Source: Cephalotus follicularis (taxonomy: Eukaryota > Streptophyta > Magnoliopsida > Oxalidales > Cephalotaceae). Taken from it: a DNA stretch of 64,000 bases. Every line of letters starts with the position of its first letter. Within the stretch, counting starts at the first letter, position 1. Positions 45,063 to 57,150 of this stretch are shown here, piece after piece. A program made the position numbers and the translations under genes. The notes beneath the pieces were generated by a model that was not told where the DNA came from, made no database searches, and saw nothing but the letters and a program-made list of their open reading frames with translations. The stretch is taken from positions 399,912 to 463,911 of the forward strand of contig BDDD01000572.1 of assembly GCA_001972305.1 (NCBI GenBank), written 5' to 3'.

Positions 45063-46573
45063 TGTTGAGCATAAAAATGTATTCTTTTTAATGAGTTAAA
45101 TATTGTATTTGTTATGCTTAGAACATATTACTTTGGTTGTGTTTGATTGACTTTCAGGTTAGAGGCCAAAAAGATCAAAATGCAGAAACACGAGTCAAAT
45201 TGGCACAATTTGAGAGCAAGGAGATCAAAGATTGAAGAGTTGACAAAATTCTATCAAAAATAGAGCAAAGCGTTGATGCTTAGACTTTAAGCATCGACTC
45301 CTAATTCTTAAGCCCTGACAGTTTCAAAGAAAGCATCGACGCTTTGCACTTCGGTTGGAAAAAGTTTACAGTCTTATGATTTTCATCAACACCAATCCTT
45401 TTGGCGTCAACGTGCTGGGAATTTAATGTTTAGGCGTCAATGTGCTGGGAATTTAATGTTTAGGCGTCAATGCCAGGATCAAGACGTCAACTACAAAAGT
45501 ACACAAATTGGTCAGCAGCTTAAACGTTAGCGTGCAATGAGGAAGATGTCAACGCGAAGTTAAGCGTCGATGACTTGCTTGTAAGCGTCGATGCTTAACA
45601 CCTAAGTCAGCTAAAGAACACAACTTATACGTCGACGCTTAGTGCATTCAACATATCAAAGCGTCAATGCAAAACGCCAAGCCGTCAATGCCAAAGACTC
45701 AAGCTTCAACTCTTTCGACGTATAAGGCTACAGAATTGGAAAGTTTATAGAGTTTGATTCAGATTGTAATAGGTTAGATTTTTTTTTGTAGGGAATTGGA
45801 GTATAAAAAGAAAACAACGAAAAAGAGAAAGGTGTGAAGTCAAGTGAAGGAAGGCGGCTGCTGGATGAAAAATTATTTGAAGAAGATTGCTACCACCATC
45901 ATCATGATTGGCTGAGTATCTTAATCCCTGGATGTTGATGAACCCATGTATTTTATATATCTCAAGGTCTGGTTTTCAGGTTTAATGGCATGTGTGTAAG
46001 ACACTCTTCTCTTGTTAATGTATGTGGAACAATAATGAGAAGGAATTTTAATGATATAAAATCTGTTTTGATGTTTTAGTGCTTGTAACTCTAATTCATT
46101 TACATCATGCAATGATTCTTAATTTTTCTATGTGCTTGCACCAAAGACATTCTTTAACCAATCAACCTTTCAAGAGTATCAAGGTTTTACAGGATAGGGT
46201 GTATCTAGGCTAAATCATTTTTTTTTTGTGTTGTTACATTAAACCAGAATTTATGCCATGAACTTGAGAATATATATATACATGGGGGATTCTAACATCT
46301 AAGGGGTTGTTTTCTCATATAAATTTCCTATTTATTTTGTTATATTGCATTAGATATTTAATCTGAATTGTTCAGTTTCTCATTAAAGTTGTTTAATTCA
46401 AACCAATTCTCTTTTAAAGTTAATTCATTTAGTGTTCGTTATTTCTGTTTAAGTGCATACTAAGTTTATTTATATTGCATATCATTACAGCTCTTTGTAG
46501 GAACGATCCTGACTTTCCATTGTGCTAATTGTTAGATTAGGGTAATTTTGAAGCGGTTCAACAACATCGAACA
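45063..46573 (+). repeat. 5' LTR of Athila element E
   Basis: It starts TGTTGAGCATAAAAATG, the counterpart of TGTTTAGCATAAAAATG in LTR K read in reverse. It ends ATCGAACA, six bases before the PBS. Length is about 1.5 kb. It carries a long GCGTCGACGC-type array (45267-45690). LTR F is a reversed partial copy of the same family. Confidence 0.85.
45267..45690 (+). repeat. GCGTCGACGC palindrome array in Athila LTR
   Basis: About 18 copies or variants (GCGTTGATGC, GCATCGACGC, GCGTCAATGC, ACGTCGACGC) are spread over 420 bases. One stretch near 45405-45470 contains a 31-bp tandem duplication with GTGCTGGGAATTTAATG. Confidence 0.88.
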
Positions 46574-46579
46574 AAATTT

Positions 46580-46597
46580 TGGCGCCATTGCCGGGGA
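46580..46597 (+). other. Primer binding site of Athila element E
   Basis: TGGCGCCATTGCCGGGGA matches the Athila-type PBS (usually attributed to tRNA-Asp) with one difference, A for G. It lies six bases after the LTR end. Confidence 0.9.
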
Positions 46598-46800
46598 GCT
46601 AAATGAATGTCATAGAAGCTTAGGTGCATGCTAGGTCGTCGATCATTAAATTCCAAAGTAGTTACCTATGTCCTAGAGATTGAACGAACTCTGGCTGGCA
46701 TTGAGCGAACAACAGAACGGATGATAATAATGACGCACCCCAAGACAGCCCTTAAGTGAACACTTTACTCCAGGTGCATATACAACTGCCTCATGTATTA

Positions 46801-48476
46801 CGATGCCTGCTATCCAAGCAGCTCAATATGAGATCAAGTCTAGTATTATACAGATGTTACCATCCTTTTATGGAATTTCCATAGAGGAAGCATATAAGCA
46901 TTTGGATGAATTCTTTGAGATTTGTTCCATAAAATTCAGAACTTGTCTGAGGGTGCCCTTAAGCTGAACTTGTTTACATTCTCATTAAGGGACAAAGCTA
47001 AACAATGGCTCCATTCCTTGGATTCTGTGATTATGACCACATGGGCACAATTAAAACATGAGTTCCTTAAGAAATATTTTACCATAGGTCAGACAAACCA
47101 GATAAGGCGAGCTCTCACTAGCTTCTCACAGTAAGATGGTGAGCAGTTCCATGAGTCATGGGAATGATTAAAGGACCTCATCAGAAAATGCCCCTATCAT
47201 GTCGTAACTAAATGGCAGTTAGTCCAATGCTTCTATGATGGATTGACCGCTCAAAATAGACAGATGGTGGATGCTTCTTGTGGAGGAGCATTTATGCACA
47301 AAAGTGAGGACGAGGCCTAAAAATTGTTTAAGTCCCTCTACGAGAACTCTCTGCATCATTTATCATCCAGAGTAGAGTCCTCTACAACGAGTACTCAGAA
47401 GAAAGGAGGTATATACGAGGTTAGCCAAATTGAGACCATCAAGGCCTAGGTGGACATCCTATCCTAGAAATTAGATAAAGTGCTAACTATAGGGACGCTT
47501 CCTACGTAATCTACTCATACTTCTATTGCACAAAAGGCCTGTGCCTTATGTGCTTGCCAGACACATTATATGAGTGATTACATGTTTACTGTGCAATATC
47601 TGGAATTGATTCAAGAACAAGAACAAGCAGTGCAAGGATTCCCTAGACCGGGGAATGATCCGTTCTCCAACACGTATAACCCGGGATGGAGGAATCACCC
47701 CAACTTCAGATGGAAGTAGCCCAATACCAGCCACAATCCCCCTTATAGGCAAAATAATCCCCTTCCCTATTAGAATGCCTACAAGGATGTGCAACAATAT
47801 ACTCTTCCACCACCTCAAGCACCCATGGAAACTGAGGATAAAATGGATAAGGTACTATTTACTTTGGATGGGATTAACAAGAATAGCAAAAAATATGATC
47901 AGATCCTTCACTCCCATACCCAATCCATCTCCAAATTGGAAACTCAAATAGGACAGCTAGCTGATATCATCAAGAAGAGAAAAGAAGGCCACCTACCCAG
48001 TCAAGTGGTAGGCAATCCTAAAAATTATTCTGGACATCATGCCCACTTAAAACAAGCCCAAGAAATTACTACTTTGAGAAGTGGTCGGGTAATCGGAGAA
48101 CCGCAAGTAACTGTTCCAAATCCTGATCTGATTAATGATAAGAGTCCTGAGGAGAGAGTGTCCTCAGAGAGTGGTGGGAAAGAGACCCTTAGCAAATCTA
48201 ACCGGAACACATGGGGAAGGAAAAGGACATTACTCTTGTCGCACCTAAAGCACCTTTTCTTGAGTGTTTGCGATCTCCATCTTTTGTTCCTCCGTTTGGT
48301 AAAAAGGTGGGAAGGATGGAAGAAATGATGGAACAATTTAAGCAGGTTCAAATCAACCATGATCTCCTGGATGCGATACGGCAAGTACCAGCATATGCCA
48401 AGTTCTTAAAGGACTTATGCACCACGAAGCGGAAGCTGAAAACTCACGTTTCAAAAACTATCCATTTAACAGAGTA
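46801..48476 (+). pseudogene. Athila element E gag (decayed)
   Basis: Gag is recognisable in pieces on the + strand. These are PAIQAAQYEIKSSIIQML near 46805, then EEAYKHLDEFFEICSIK, then LFTFSLRDKAKQWLHSLD in the frame 46922-47134 with a frameshift between them. Further pieces are LKHEFLKKYFTIGQTNQIR and a long tail to 48476. A knuckle-like motif near 47547 reads CALCACQTHYMSDY, with Tyr where the last Cys is expected. Bases 47789-48328 and 48211-48477 continue the C-terminal part in two frames (SKLETQIGQLADIIKKR; AYAKFLKDLCTTKRKL). Several stops and shifts make it non-functional. No start codon can be defended. Confidence 0.82.
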
Positions 48477-48477
48477 G

Positions 48478-48927
48478 GTGAGCGCAGTGCTTTCTAACAA
48501 GCTCCCACCTAAACTAAAAGACCCTAGAGCTCATCTGATATCCTGTAAGATCAGAAATTTACATATAGAGAGAGCACTTCTGGATTTATGGTCCAGCGTT
48601 AATATCCTTCCCAGCACAATTTATGACCATTTTGGGTTTGGAGAATTAAAACCCACTAAGGTGACTCTTCAACTTGCCGATAGATCTCTAAAAATTCCTA
48701 AGGGATTCATTGAGGACCTTTTAGTGAAAGTAGACGAGCTCTATTTTCCAGTGGATTTCCTGCTGCTCGATATGGAAACTCCTACGAATGGGAAGCAGCA
48801 ATCGATTATCTTAGGTCGTCCTTTCTTAGCCACAACAAATGCTTGCATAAACTGTCGATCTGGAGGCATGGACGTATCTTTTGGTAATGAGAAGTTGAGA
48901 CTAAAACTCTTCAATGTAGCCCTATGA
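48478..48927 (+). pseudogene. Athila element E protease domain
   Basis: A 149-codon frame follows the gag tail after one stop (TAG at 48475-48477). The active-site block reads ALLDLWSSVNILPSTIY; Athila enzymes have D-L-G, so Gly is replaced by Trp. The flap and the second conserved block (IILGRPFLATTNACINC) are present. The missing Gly should prevent activity. The frame stops at 48927, before RT, and 81 bases later D2 is inserted. Confidence 0.85.
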
Positions 48928-49003
48928 CCTCAGGGTGAGGAGGATTGTTTTTCCATAGATATGATAGATTAGGTGGTAGCCGAATGTGCACCTGAGACAC
49001 TTG

Positions 49004-49008
49004 CAAGT
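49004..49008 (+). repeat. TSD of copia element D2 (CAAGT / CAAAT)
   Basis: CAAGT precedes the LTR start TGTTAG at 49009, and CAAAT follows the second LTR at 60189-60193. There is one mismatch. Confidence 0.75.
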
Positions 49009-51545
49009 TGTTAGATTAGAATTTCTCTGCAAGCCACGAGAAGGCTGCACACATATGTGGTTGACATATGACACACTCTTCAATCATACATTCTTAGTTC
49101 CATTTATGTTTTATTGTGCATTTTACGTAAAAGATTGGCATATGGCTATATGTATTATCCCACACCGTCTCTACGAATCAGTTGATCACCATGTCAACAG
49201 AATACACATATAGCACCCTGTCCGGAAAGTGGTGGATCTCATGCCTGAGAGGTTATGAAAACGAGATCTTTACTCCCTTGTGACAAAAGTTCCAAGTCAT
49301 AGGTTCACTATCTCAGGGCAATTGATGAACCACAAAGACTTGTCGTGCTATGCTTGCTCCGAATGGTCAAGAAGGATGGATCATCTCATTGCCATTTGGG
49401 TTTTACCCTAAAGCTGATGCAGGGTACGTGCAGAGGCACGACACTGAACTGACCCACTATAGGTTATCTATTTGGAGAGTCAACACCTCTGTCAATAGAG
49501 TTCCTATAGTCGTTGTAGTGCTTATTCATAGGTGACTAGTAGATTACATGTGATTTACGTTGTATCGTTAGACCTGAGCGGCTGGCATAGATTGTGTAGT
49601 AACTGCTTGACTTTGAATTCTGCCTTCCCCAGCACTAGCCACGTGCTAGCAAAAGGGTTGTCTTTGGACCTTGTGTGAGCTGCATTGAGATGTATGGACG
49701 AGATCGCAAGATGGGATCGTCACACCCGTGTTGAGGGTTATAGGCTCTATAACATATGTGACCGTTGAAGAATTAAAGTCCCAGTCGGGCACTGGGAGAT
49801 TGGGAACAAGAGGTTTCCATGGATATCTCCCATAGTCTTAGTGCGTTCATAGAATTATAGTTATCACTGTTTTACCTAGGGGTGACATTTATCCAAACCC
49901 TAGTCCACGGACAGAGCCATGATGATGACAGATACGTGGCATGCCAACCGATGACAGTGATAAAGTACTGGGGAACCGGTTAACGAATGATAAACGTGGT
50001 ACTTTTTTGTCTACGAATCCGGGGGGTGATTGTAGATCACACCAGGACTATCAGCTTGATAGTCGTACCATAACTTAGGGATGTTCTAGGAAATTTATCA
50101 TCGTATCGGAAATCCACCGGGCTTTCGGGTCCCGCCTGATTATTGGAAAAGTGACGCATGCTGCACACATGCTCGCTTGGTGGTAAATCTAGTTTTTAAA
50201 CCAGTATATATTATTTTGACATTAGTGATTTGTTTTTAGTTCCACTAATAGTCATCTTAATATATTAAGAGATTTTACAACCGGGGGCGTGATTTAATTA
50301 AATGTGAGAGACATTAAATTAAATCATTATAGAGATTTAATTATTAATTGAAAGAGATTTTTTAATTAAATAAAAATGAGAGAAAATAATTAAAATTGCA
50401 AGAGATTTTAAATGATGATATAAGGAGATTTTTTTAAATGGCATAAATGGTCACACAAAATGCACGGATGCATTTTGTGCGAGGGAGAGACACGCTTTGG
50501 CGTGTCAAGCACGCTCAGCGTGTTCTGCGCGTGAGAGGGGAGCGTTGGCCGGAAGAGAAGACTGGCGCTTCGCGCCGGTTGTCCAGGATGGAGCGGCCGT
50601 TCACCCACAGTATGCTTCTTCCACCCTCTGTCCTGTTTTCTCCCTCTTTCTCCCTGTTTCTCTCTAGTAGTAGAATCGCGTTTCTGCCACCGCCGCTCTC
50701 TCTCGCCGTCTCTTCCACCACCGTTGATCATAGTGGGTGGAGCCAATCCATGGCTCTATCCATTTTGGTCTGTGTTTTGCGTTTTTCGGTCGTTTTGGCC
50801 GGTGTTTGTGCATGGTGAGTCAACTGGGCAAGTTGACGCATTGGGCTGCTGTGACTTGGCGTTCCGCGCCGAGTCACAGCGAGTCAGTGGCCTAGGTGTG
50901 TCAGGCTAGTGGCGATGAGCTGTTTGGTGGCTTGGCGGCCGCTGACGATGAACGGCGAGTCAACCCCGTGACTCGCTGCCAGCCATTCTCAACATTTGAG
51001 GCCGAGTCTCGCCCATCGGTGCGTTCGTCGTGGTGTTTGCATCCCCATATGTCAAGGCCGGTCAGACGGGCCGACCGAGACTCACTGAGTCCGAACTCAG
51101 TGAGTCACCGCCTCTGGCCGCCGTGTTTCTGCGCGGTTCCGGGCGAGTCTACTCCAGTTTCGGGTTGACAAATCTTTTTCGAGTCCGTTGGTGTCAAGTT
51201 CGGACCATACGTGGACTGTCCGAAAACTGGCGGTGTTACCGGTGACTGACATTTGCTACTACAAGCGTGTAGCGGCAAAGTGCTGGAGCCTCCAACGTTG
51301 GTATGATTGCTTCACTCTTACTTTTATTGTTACCGACGTGTGCTCGGTTTATCTTTATGTGCATGCTTGTTCTTATTTTTTTAGTTCGATTGTTAATTAA
51401 ACGGAGACCCTAGGCTTTTCTATTTGGTACTAAGATGTAAGTGTGGACCATGACTTTCAGTCTTGGTGTTTTTGAAAAATTAAAGTTATACACACTTGCG
51501 CCCTAGGACCAAATCGACCGGGAACCCTTGCCAGGTTTCCAACCA
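49009..51545 (+). repeat. 5' LTR of copia element D2
   Basis: It starts TGTTAGATTAG and ends TTTCCAACC(A) just before the PBS. The right half (50440-51300) is GC-rich with many GAGTCA/TGACTC motifs and includes a perfect hairpin at 51079-51106. Frames here (for example 50447-50818) recur in the other LTR with differences and are not supported as genes. Confidence 0.93.
51079..51106. promoter_or_regulatory. Perfect 12-bp-arm hairpin, D2 5' LTR
   Basis: GACTCACTGAGT, a 4-base loop CCGA, then ACTCAGTGAGTC form a perfect inverted repeat. It is identical at 59724-59751 in the other LTR, although the surrounding bases differ. It contains several GAGTC/GACTC cores. Confidence 0.85.
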
Positions 51546-51546
51546 G

Positions 51547-51557
51547 TGGTATCAGAG
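51547..51557 (+). other. Primer binding site of copia element D2
   Basis: TGGTATCAGAG follows the LTR end after one or two bases and matches initiator-Met tRNA. Confidence 0.92.
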
Positions 51558-52999
51558 CGATCCATTTTAATTTCAATTGGACTTTAACTTATGTTTTGGT
51601 GGCTATTTTGGAATAATTAAAGTACCTGAAATTATGGTTTAATTCCCTTCCCATGGTTGTTTTATAAAATAATTTTTTTTTCCGGGAAACTAGGTTTTAA
51701 ATAATCTAGTGGGAGGTGTATTGGAGTGTCGGCGGACTTCTGAAATTATTTCGATTGGCCATCGGAAATTGAAATTACGTGTGTTTATTTAAAGTCTATA
51801 GTGGATGTAGATTTTAAATGTCTGATGCATGATGGCTGGTTATGGGACTGGACCTAGCTTTTGATTTCTTTTGTGGATGGTTTAATTTGCTTTGTTAACT
51901 TGTGCTTTTATTTGGTCTGTAATTTGATTGCCTGCGAGCACCATTGATACCTTATTTGTATTATTCTCTCTCTCCCTCCAATTTTGTATTATGTTCTTTA
52001 TTTTTAAATGTATTTTGAGAAATTTATTTTTGTAAACAAAGAACAGAAGAATAACAAAGGAGCTTGTAGAGGAAGATGAAGGAAGTTAAAAGACCAAGTG
52101 AAGGCCATGTATGCGTGGTGCATTTTGTAATAAAGTAGTTTTAAATAGTTCACCTAGGAGATCAAGTGGTCACATTGGCATGTGTGATCACTAATAGATT
52201 TAGTCCCTGGCCATGCCACATTTATTTCTATGTGGGAAATAGGTTGCATGAGATGGATGTTTTCTTTTTGCAAACAATCCAAACACGTCAAGAAGGCTAA
52301 GCCGCTCAATTGGATTGGAAGATAAAATCAATCTGAATAACGGCATGGTAATATATAAAATTTGATGAGACCAAATTCCTCCAACATGTGAAATAATAAG
52401 TCCATAAGCGGTGGGACATAAGGTTGTCCCGTCGTTGGCCTTCCACAGTTTTTGTTGAATGGTGTGGACATATTTGGGATAGCACTGCCAAAGCAGAGGT
52501 CCCCTGTATGACCATTTCTATTCAATTTCAGTGTGAGATGCACTGGAAGGAAATAATCATGTTTTGGCACTCTGACAGGCCAAAGCGTGTGGGTGTCAAA
52601 ACGGGTCCATTTCTTTGAGGATTGTGGGTTTGGACTTATACCGGGGTCATACTATTGGCACACCAAAGCTGTGGATTGTATGGGCTGGGAGGCCGCAAGT
52701 TGTATCGGATCTTACATTTTGGGTAAGACACCCTAATGTAAATATGGTGCTTTAAGACTAACTATTCGCTATTGTGGTTTGTCATGCTAAAGCTGAGATC
52801 ATGATAGGGCGGGATAGATTCCGATCCCCACTAGGAGGCAAGAGGCTTCTCAAGTTCCACATTGGAGGTGTGGAATACGATTACAATAGTGGGAGAAGCC
52901 ATAATTACAAAAGACCAAGGATTATGGTAATAACATAAATGGAATGATCTGTTAATATTCTCTTTCTTTTTCCTCATATAGGTTGCAAGTTTTCACATA
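51558..52999 (+). other. Leader of copia element D2
   Basis: About 1.4 kb of non-coding leader aligns with the D1 leader (9637-9960 plus 35170-35930) and, in reverse complement, with the C leader. This three-way match gives the uninterrupted reference for the C insertion in D1 and the H insertion in C. Confidence 0.82.
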
Positions 53000-53594
53000 C
53001 TTGATTATATACTCAAATTGGCAAACAGCACAAACCAACTTCAAACACATTTAAACACTCCAAAACTTGAACATCCGTATTTTACTGAATGGAAACGCGT
53101 TTAGCGTAACATTCTCATGAGCATGACAGTCGCTCATGTCATGACTGAGATAACCCTGAGCTAGTGAACGATGTATCCGACCATCACACGGCCAGTTGGG
53201 CTTAATGGTGGAACGAAGATTATCGAGCTTGTACCCTATCAATTGTTGTCATGTTGCCACAATTTCGCATGATCGGGTTATGGACTCACAAACCTTGTGT
53301 GTCATGCTTACACAACTCGAGGAGTTGTATGGCACCCAGTCGAGGACTATAAAGGTGGATTGTGACCAAGAGAGGTCATGATCGTCTGTGATGTCTCGAT
53401 TTCCTACTTGAATAATCTGAAGGGGAGATAGATCAAGTGAATCTAAGTTCCAATGGTGAAACCCCAAGGAAGAGGCTGTTAGTGCAAAGGGATTCCATTC
53501 TAGAAAAATGATCAAAAGTTTTATATGGAGTTTGCCTACTTCCATTGTGGGAAGCTAAGGCAATTGGAAGTGTTCACTGTTAAAAAGAATATGA
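53000..53594 (+). pseudogene. Copia element D2 gag (decayed)
   Basis: Pieces recognisable in different frames are EWKR...SMTVAHVMTEI (like KLSHVMTEN in D1), then MLTQLEELYGTQSRTIKVD, which matches YGTQSRTDEVD in C. Near 53520 is a knuckle-like stretch (YFHCGKLRQLEVFTVKKN). Stops and shifts are frequent. The frame is cut at 53594 by LTR K. Confidence 0.75.
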
Positions 53595-54737
53595 TGTTTT
53601 AAAATTTATAGCCGCAAGTGCACGGATCATGCAGTAACGGGTCGAACACAAGGAAACGTAAACTAGTTGTAATTTATCCAACCTAGGCGAAGTATACCAA
53701 TTTTAAGATAAACTATCAAAAACTACTCCTAATTATGCAATGTAAAATAAATAAACAAAACAAGAAATTAAAACTTCGATAATTAAAAGCGTTGAATTCA
53801 AAATACTAAGAAATAAAGCATGCAATGAATAAAAGTAAAGAGAATATATAATAAAGAAACGGTTTTAGGGTATAGAAACTCACCGTAGATTGTATTGAAC
53901 AATTCCATTGAGTTGAACGATCATACCATGATAAACAACGAGAGCTAGGTCAATAACAATCTAGGCTTGTTCTTCCCTAAAACCTTGAAAAGTTTAGCTA
54001 CTAAACATTGTGAAATAAAACTAAATTGATAGAGAGAAAATTAGGGTTCTACAGCCTCTACACTACTCTACATACCTATTCTGCCGAAATAATATTGTTT
54101 ATATACTACAAAGTTGATCAAAAACGGAATAAAAGTAATCATAGTTACAAAATATGGCAAAAATCTGAACTTTCTATTTCTGCTGCAGAGAAAGACGACG
54201 ACTTCTTTTGAAAGGCGTCGACTACTTTGTGTAAAAATCGCGACTTGCTGAGATGCGAGTGAAAAGCGTCGACTTCTTCTATGAATGACGTCGACTTCTT
54301 TTGGTCTAAAGTTACAGGTCAATTTTGTTCAAAGACATCGATGTGTTGTGTGAAATACATCGATCTTCATGAAAGGCGTCGACGTGTTTTTAAAAAGACG
54401 TCGACTTCTTTTTCATAGCTCTTTGAAGATTGTTGCATTTTCCAGAAAAGACGTCGACTTCTTCCTAAAGACGTCGATGCGATTGTTAAAAACCCAGAAA
54501 AGACATCGACTTGAATGAAAGTCATCGACGCTTTTGCCCTGTTTTCTGCAGAATTTAGCAATTCTTCAATCTCTACTCTTTTAAACTCCAATTTGAACAA
54601 CTTTGGGTAGTATTCTTGCACTTTGGTCATTTAACACTCGTACCTGAAAATCCATATAACACAACCAAAGTAGTCTATTCCAAGCATAAAAATATCACAA
54701 ATAACACATTAAAAACAACACATTTTTATGCTAAACA
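53595..54737 (-). mobile_element. Athila/Tat-like LTR K inside D2
   Basis: On the minus strand it starts TGTTTAGCATAAAAATGTG and ends AAATTTTAAAACA, 1.1 kb. The start matches the Athila E LTR, and the GCCGCAAGTGCACGGATC block near its end is common in Athila-like LTRs. It carries a GCGTCGACTTCTT-type array (54192-54535). No clear TSD or internal sequence is present, so it is a solo LTR or an LTR fragment of a related subfamily. Confidence 0.75.
54192..54535 (+). repeat. GCGTCGACTTC array in LTR K
   Basis: About 14 copies of GACGTCGACTTCTT, GGCGTCGACTACTT or ACATCGAT-like variants occur in 340 bases. The array is the counterpart of those in LTRs E and F but half of the palindrome is replaced by CTTCTT. 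Confidence 0.85.
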
Positions 54738-55875
54738 GGAAGTGATATAATCTGTACCTATAGTCCGAAGCAGGAAATACCTTATGGTTAGGTACTTTCA
54801 TGTTTTATCTAGTTTACAATGTAAGTTCAATTTGAGTAGTTTGCTCAGATTATGAGACTAACATTTGTAACTCTTTGAAGGTTGCTGAGAGATGCTAGAC
54901 AGCTGAGAGAGCTGACAAAGCTATGGACTGGCGCCATGGTGATGCATCGAGGATTCACACCTATGTAATTGGCGTTTATGAATTGTATATTTTTGTAAAT
55001 GGTTATGTAATAATGATTTGATCTCTATATATAAAGAACATTGTATGGAATTTTGTTTCTATGTGATATATGTATAAGATGAGCTAGAAGCTCAAATTTT
55101 TGGTATAAATTCTTAGTCTTATACATTTCAATGTTCTAGTTAGTGNAACACAATGGTTAAGGATAGTCTATAGGACATCCAGGACGTGTAGTCCTCTCCA
55201 ACGTGTGCACCATGTGTGATTGGTGTGATGACCAAATCTCCCTTCTCCGTGTGAGGAGATAGGATGGTGGACATATTAGGTTAAGTCCACACCGACGGTA
55301 GTGAACCAATATCGGTTAATGCAAATGGAGATTTTCACTACTTCAATACCATCATCGGTGTTTTATCACGATTTTGGATAAGTGTTTCAAGAGGAAAACA
55401 AGTCTAAAATCCTATGAAAGAGTCATGGATTTATGACTAGAAGTAGATAATGGTAAGGTCCATTATGTCTTTTATACATCTTCCAAATCTTTTTCTAGGT
55501 AATGCACTGCAGTTGGCAGAGCATATCCTAATCCAGATTCCTTTGAAATCCGTTCCCTCCGATATTGAGAGGATATCATATGATCATGGAGATCATACAT
55601 GGAGGAAACCTAGCCTAAACCGTTTGAGGGTTAAGGCTGTCCAGTTTATATAAGAAGGCGAAAACCTTCTAAGCTGGAGGCACGATTGAGACATTGCCGG
55701 TTTGTGGAATATTCTAAGATGTGCTTAGGATATTACTTCTACGATCCATGCGAACAAATATGGTTTTGTTTTGCGTACTGCAAAATTCCTAGAGAAGGAA
55801 TACCTGATTGCAGGAAGCAGTGGGAGTTAGGTGAAACAAAGAGAGTTTCCACCAGGTATAAACCCATAGGATGAT
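54738..55875 (+). pseudogene. Copia element D2 protease/integrase region (heavily decayed)
   Basis: From 54738 to about 55190 I see no motif. Near 55215-55245 a frame gives a CAPC...MTKSPF block like the CESCLIGK...SPF of element C (second half of the integrase zinc finger). Bases 55450-55653 give MVRSIMSFIHLPNLFLGNAL and then LIQIPLKSVPS and TWRKPSLNRLRV, matching the C integrase core end. Bases 55686-55874 give CLGYYFYDPCEQIWFCFA, the integrase-RT linker. The catalytic core itself is unrecognisable. Confidence 0.75.
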
Positions 55876-56219
55876 AAGGAACTAGAAGTTTATTCTTCTA
55901 AAGACATAATTGGGAAATGATCCCAATCTGAGATAGAGTCTCGGTAAGGCACTCCTCTAGCGAGGAGATCAGGCAAAGGTTTTTGACAACGCTTGATAAA
56001 TAAGGTTTTCCCTTTAAGGCACTGACAAACCTAACGTCAGCGAGATGACGAGCCTGTCAGCTACAATGAAGCAGTGAAGAGCCTGATTCCAGAACATGAT
56101 AACAGATCATGAAATCTGAAAACGACTCCATATACGCCTACCAAGTGAGGGACTTGGTATACGCACCCGAAGGCTTAAAATCCTTTCAGGTGCAAGTAAA
56201 TCTTCAAGAGGATGATTGA

Positions 56220-57150
56220 CATTAATGGTAAAGGTTGAAACCTTTTTAAAGCGCAATTGGTCATGAAAGGATATACACTAAGACAAGAGGTCTGTATACT
56301 GAAAACTTTCTGACCAGTTACAATGCTTTAGTCCATTCGGATTATGCTCGCTATTGCCGCTCATTGTGATAATGAGCTATGACAAATGGATGTCAAGACA
56401 GTCTGCAAGAGTGACTATCTTGAAAAGGACATCTTTATGTCCCAAACCCGAGGGGTTTACATCCGAGGACCATTTGCACAAGCGGTGCAAGATCCAAAGG
56501 TCTATGACCTTAAGCAAGCATCCCGTAGCTGAAATATCCATTTTAATTTTATCAAAGATATGGATAAACCTAATGTCTACCGGAAACAGGATAACCCAGA
56601 AATCACTTTCTTGGCGCTGCATGAAGAAGACATACTACACATAGAGAATGATGTATGTATGTTGAAGTACAGTTAAGCAAGAACTTCTCCACAAAAGATT
56701 TGGGAGAGGCTTTCTACGTTTTAGAGAATGAAGATCTAAAGAGTAGATCGAGTAGATTGCTTAGACTTTCCCAAAGCCATTACATCAGCCGATTGCTGAA
56801 ATGGTATGGAACGAATTCCAGATATGGCTTACTGCCAATTAGCCAAGGAATTCACCTTTCCAAGAGTATGTCTTCTAAGACTTATGAGAAGAGGACACGC
56901 ATGAATAGACAACCTTATGCTTCGACAATAGGCTCCATCATGTATACCATACTTTGTACTAGGTCTGATGTCGATATGCCTAAGGGTTTGGCTAGTCGAT
57001 TTCAGTCCAACCCCTATAAGAGAAATAGGGACATAGTCAAGAGGATATAATGCCTGTGAAAGACTCAGGATTATTTCTTGACATATGGAGAATATAGTAA
57101 ATTGAGATGTAAGAGTTGGGTTAACTCTAGTTTCAATTGTCATCTGGATG
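56220..57150 (+). pseudogene. Copia element D2 reverse transcriptase with destroyed active site
   Basis: Pieces in several frames follow the copia RT: MDVKT near 56388, DLKQASRS near 56508, then a block near 56612-56650 reading LALHEEDILHIENDV. The family has YVDD there (element C: LYVDDILLIGNNV), so the catalytic motif is HEED and polymerase activity is lost. The frame 56655-57050 continues with VQLSKNFSTKDLGEAFYVL, SQSHYISRLLKWYG and GSIMYTILCTRSDVDM. Many stops are present. Confidence 0.88.

Noticed and set aside
11595..54535. Possible CRISPR-like arrays formed by the regularly recurring palindromes
   Set aside because: Spacing is irregular, repeat length is only about 10 bases, the context is plant LTRs and there are no cas genes.
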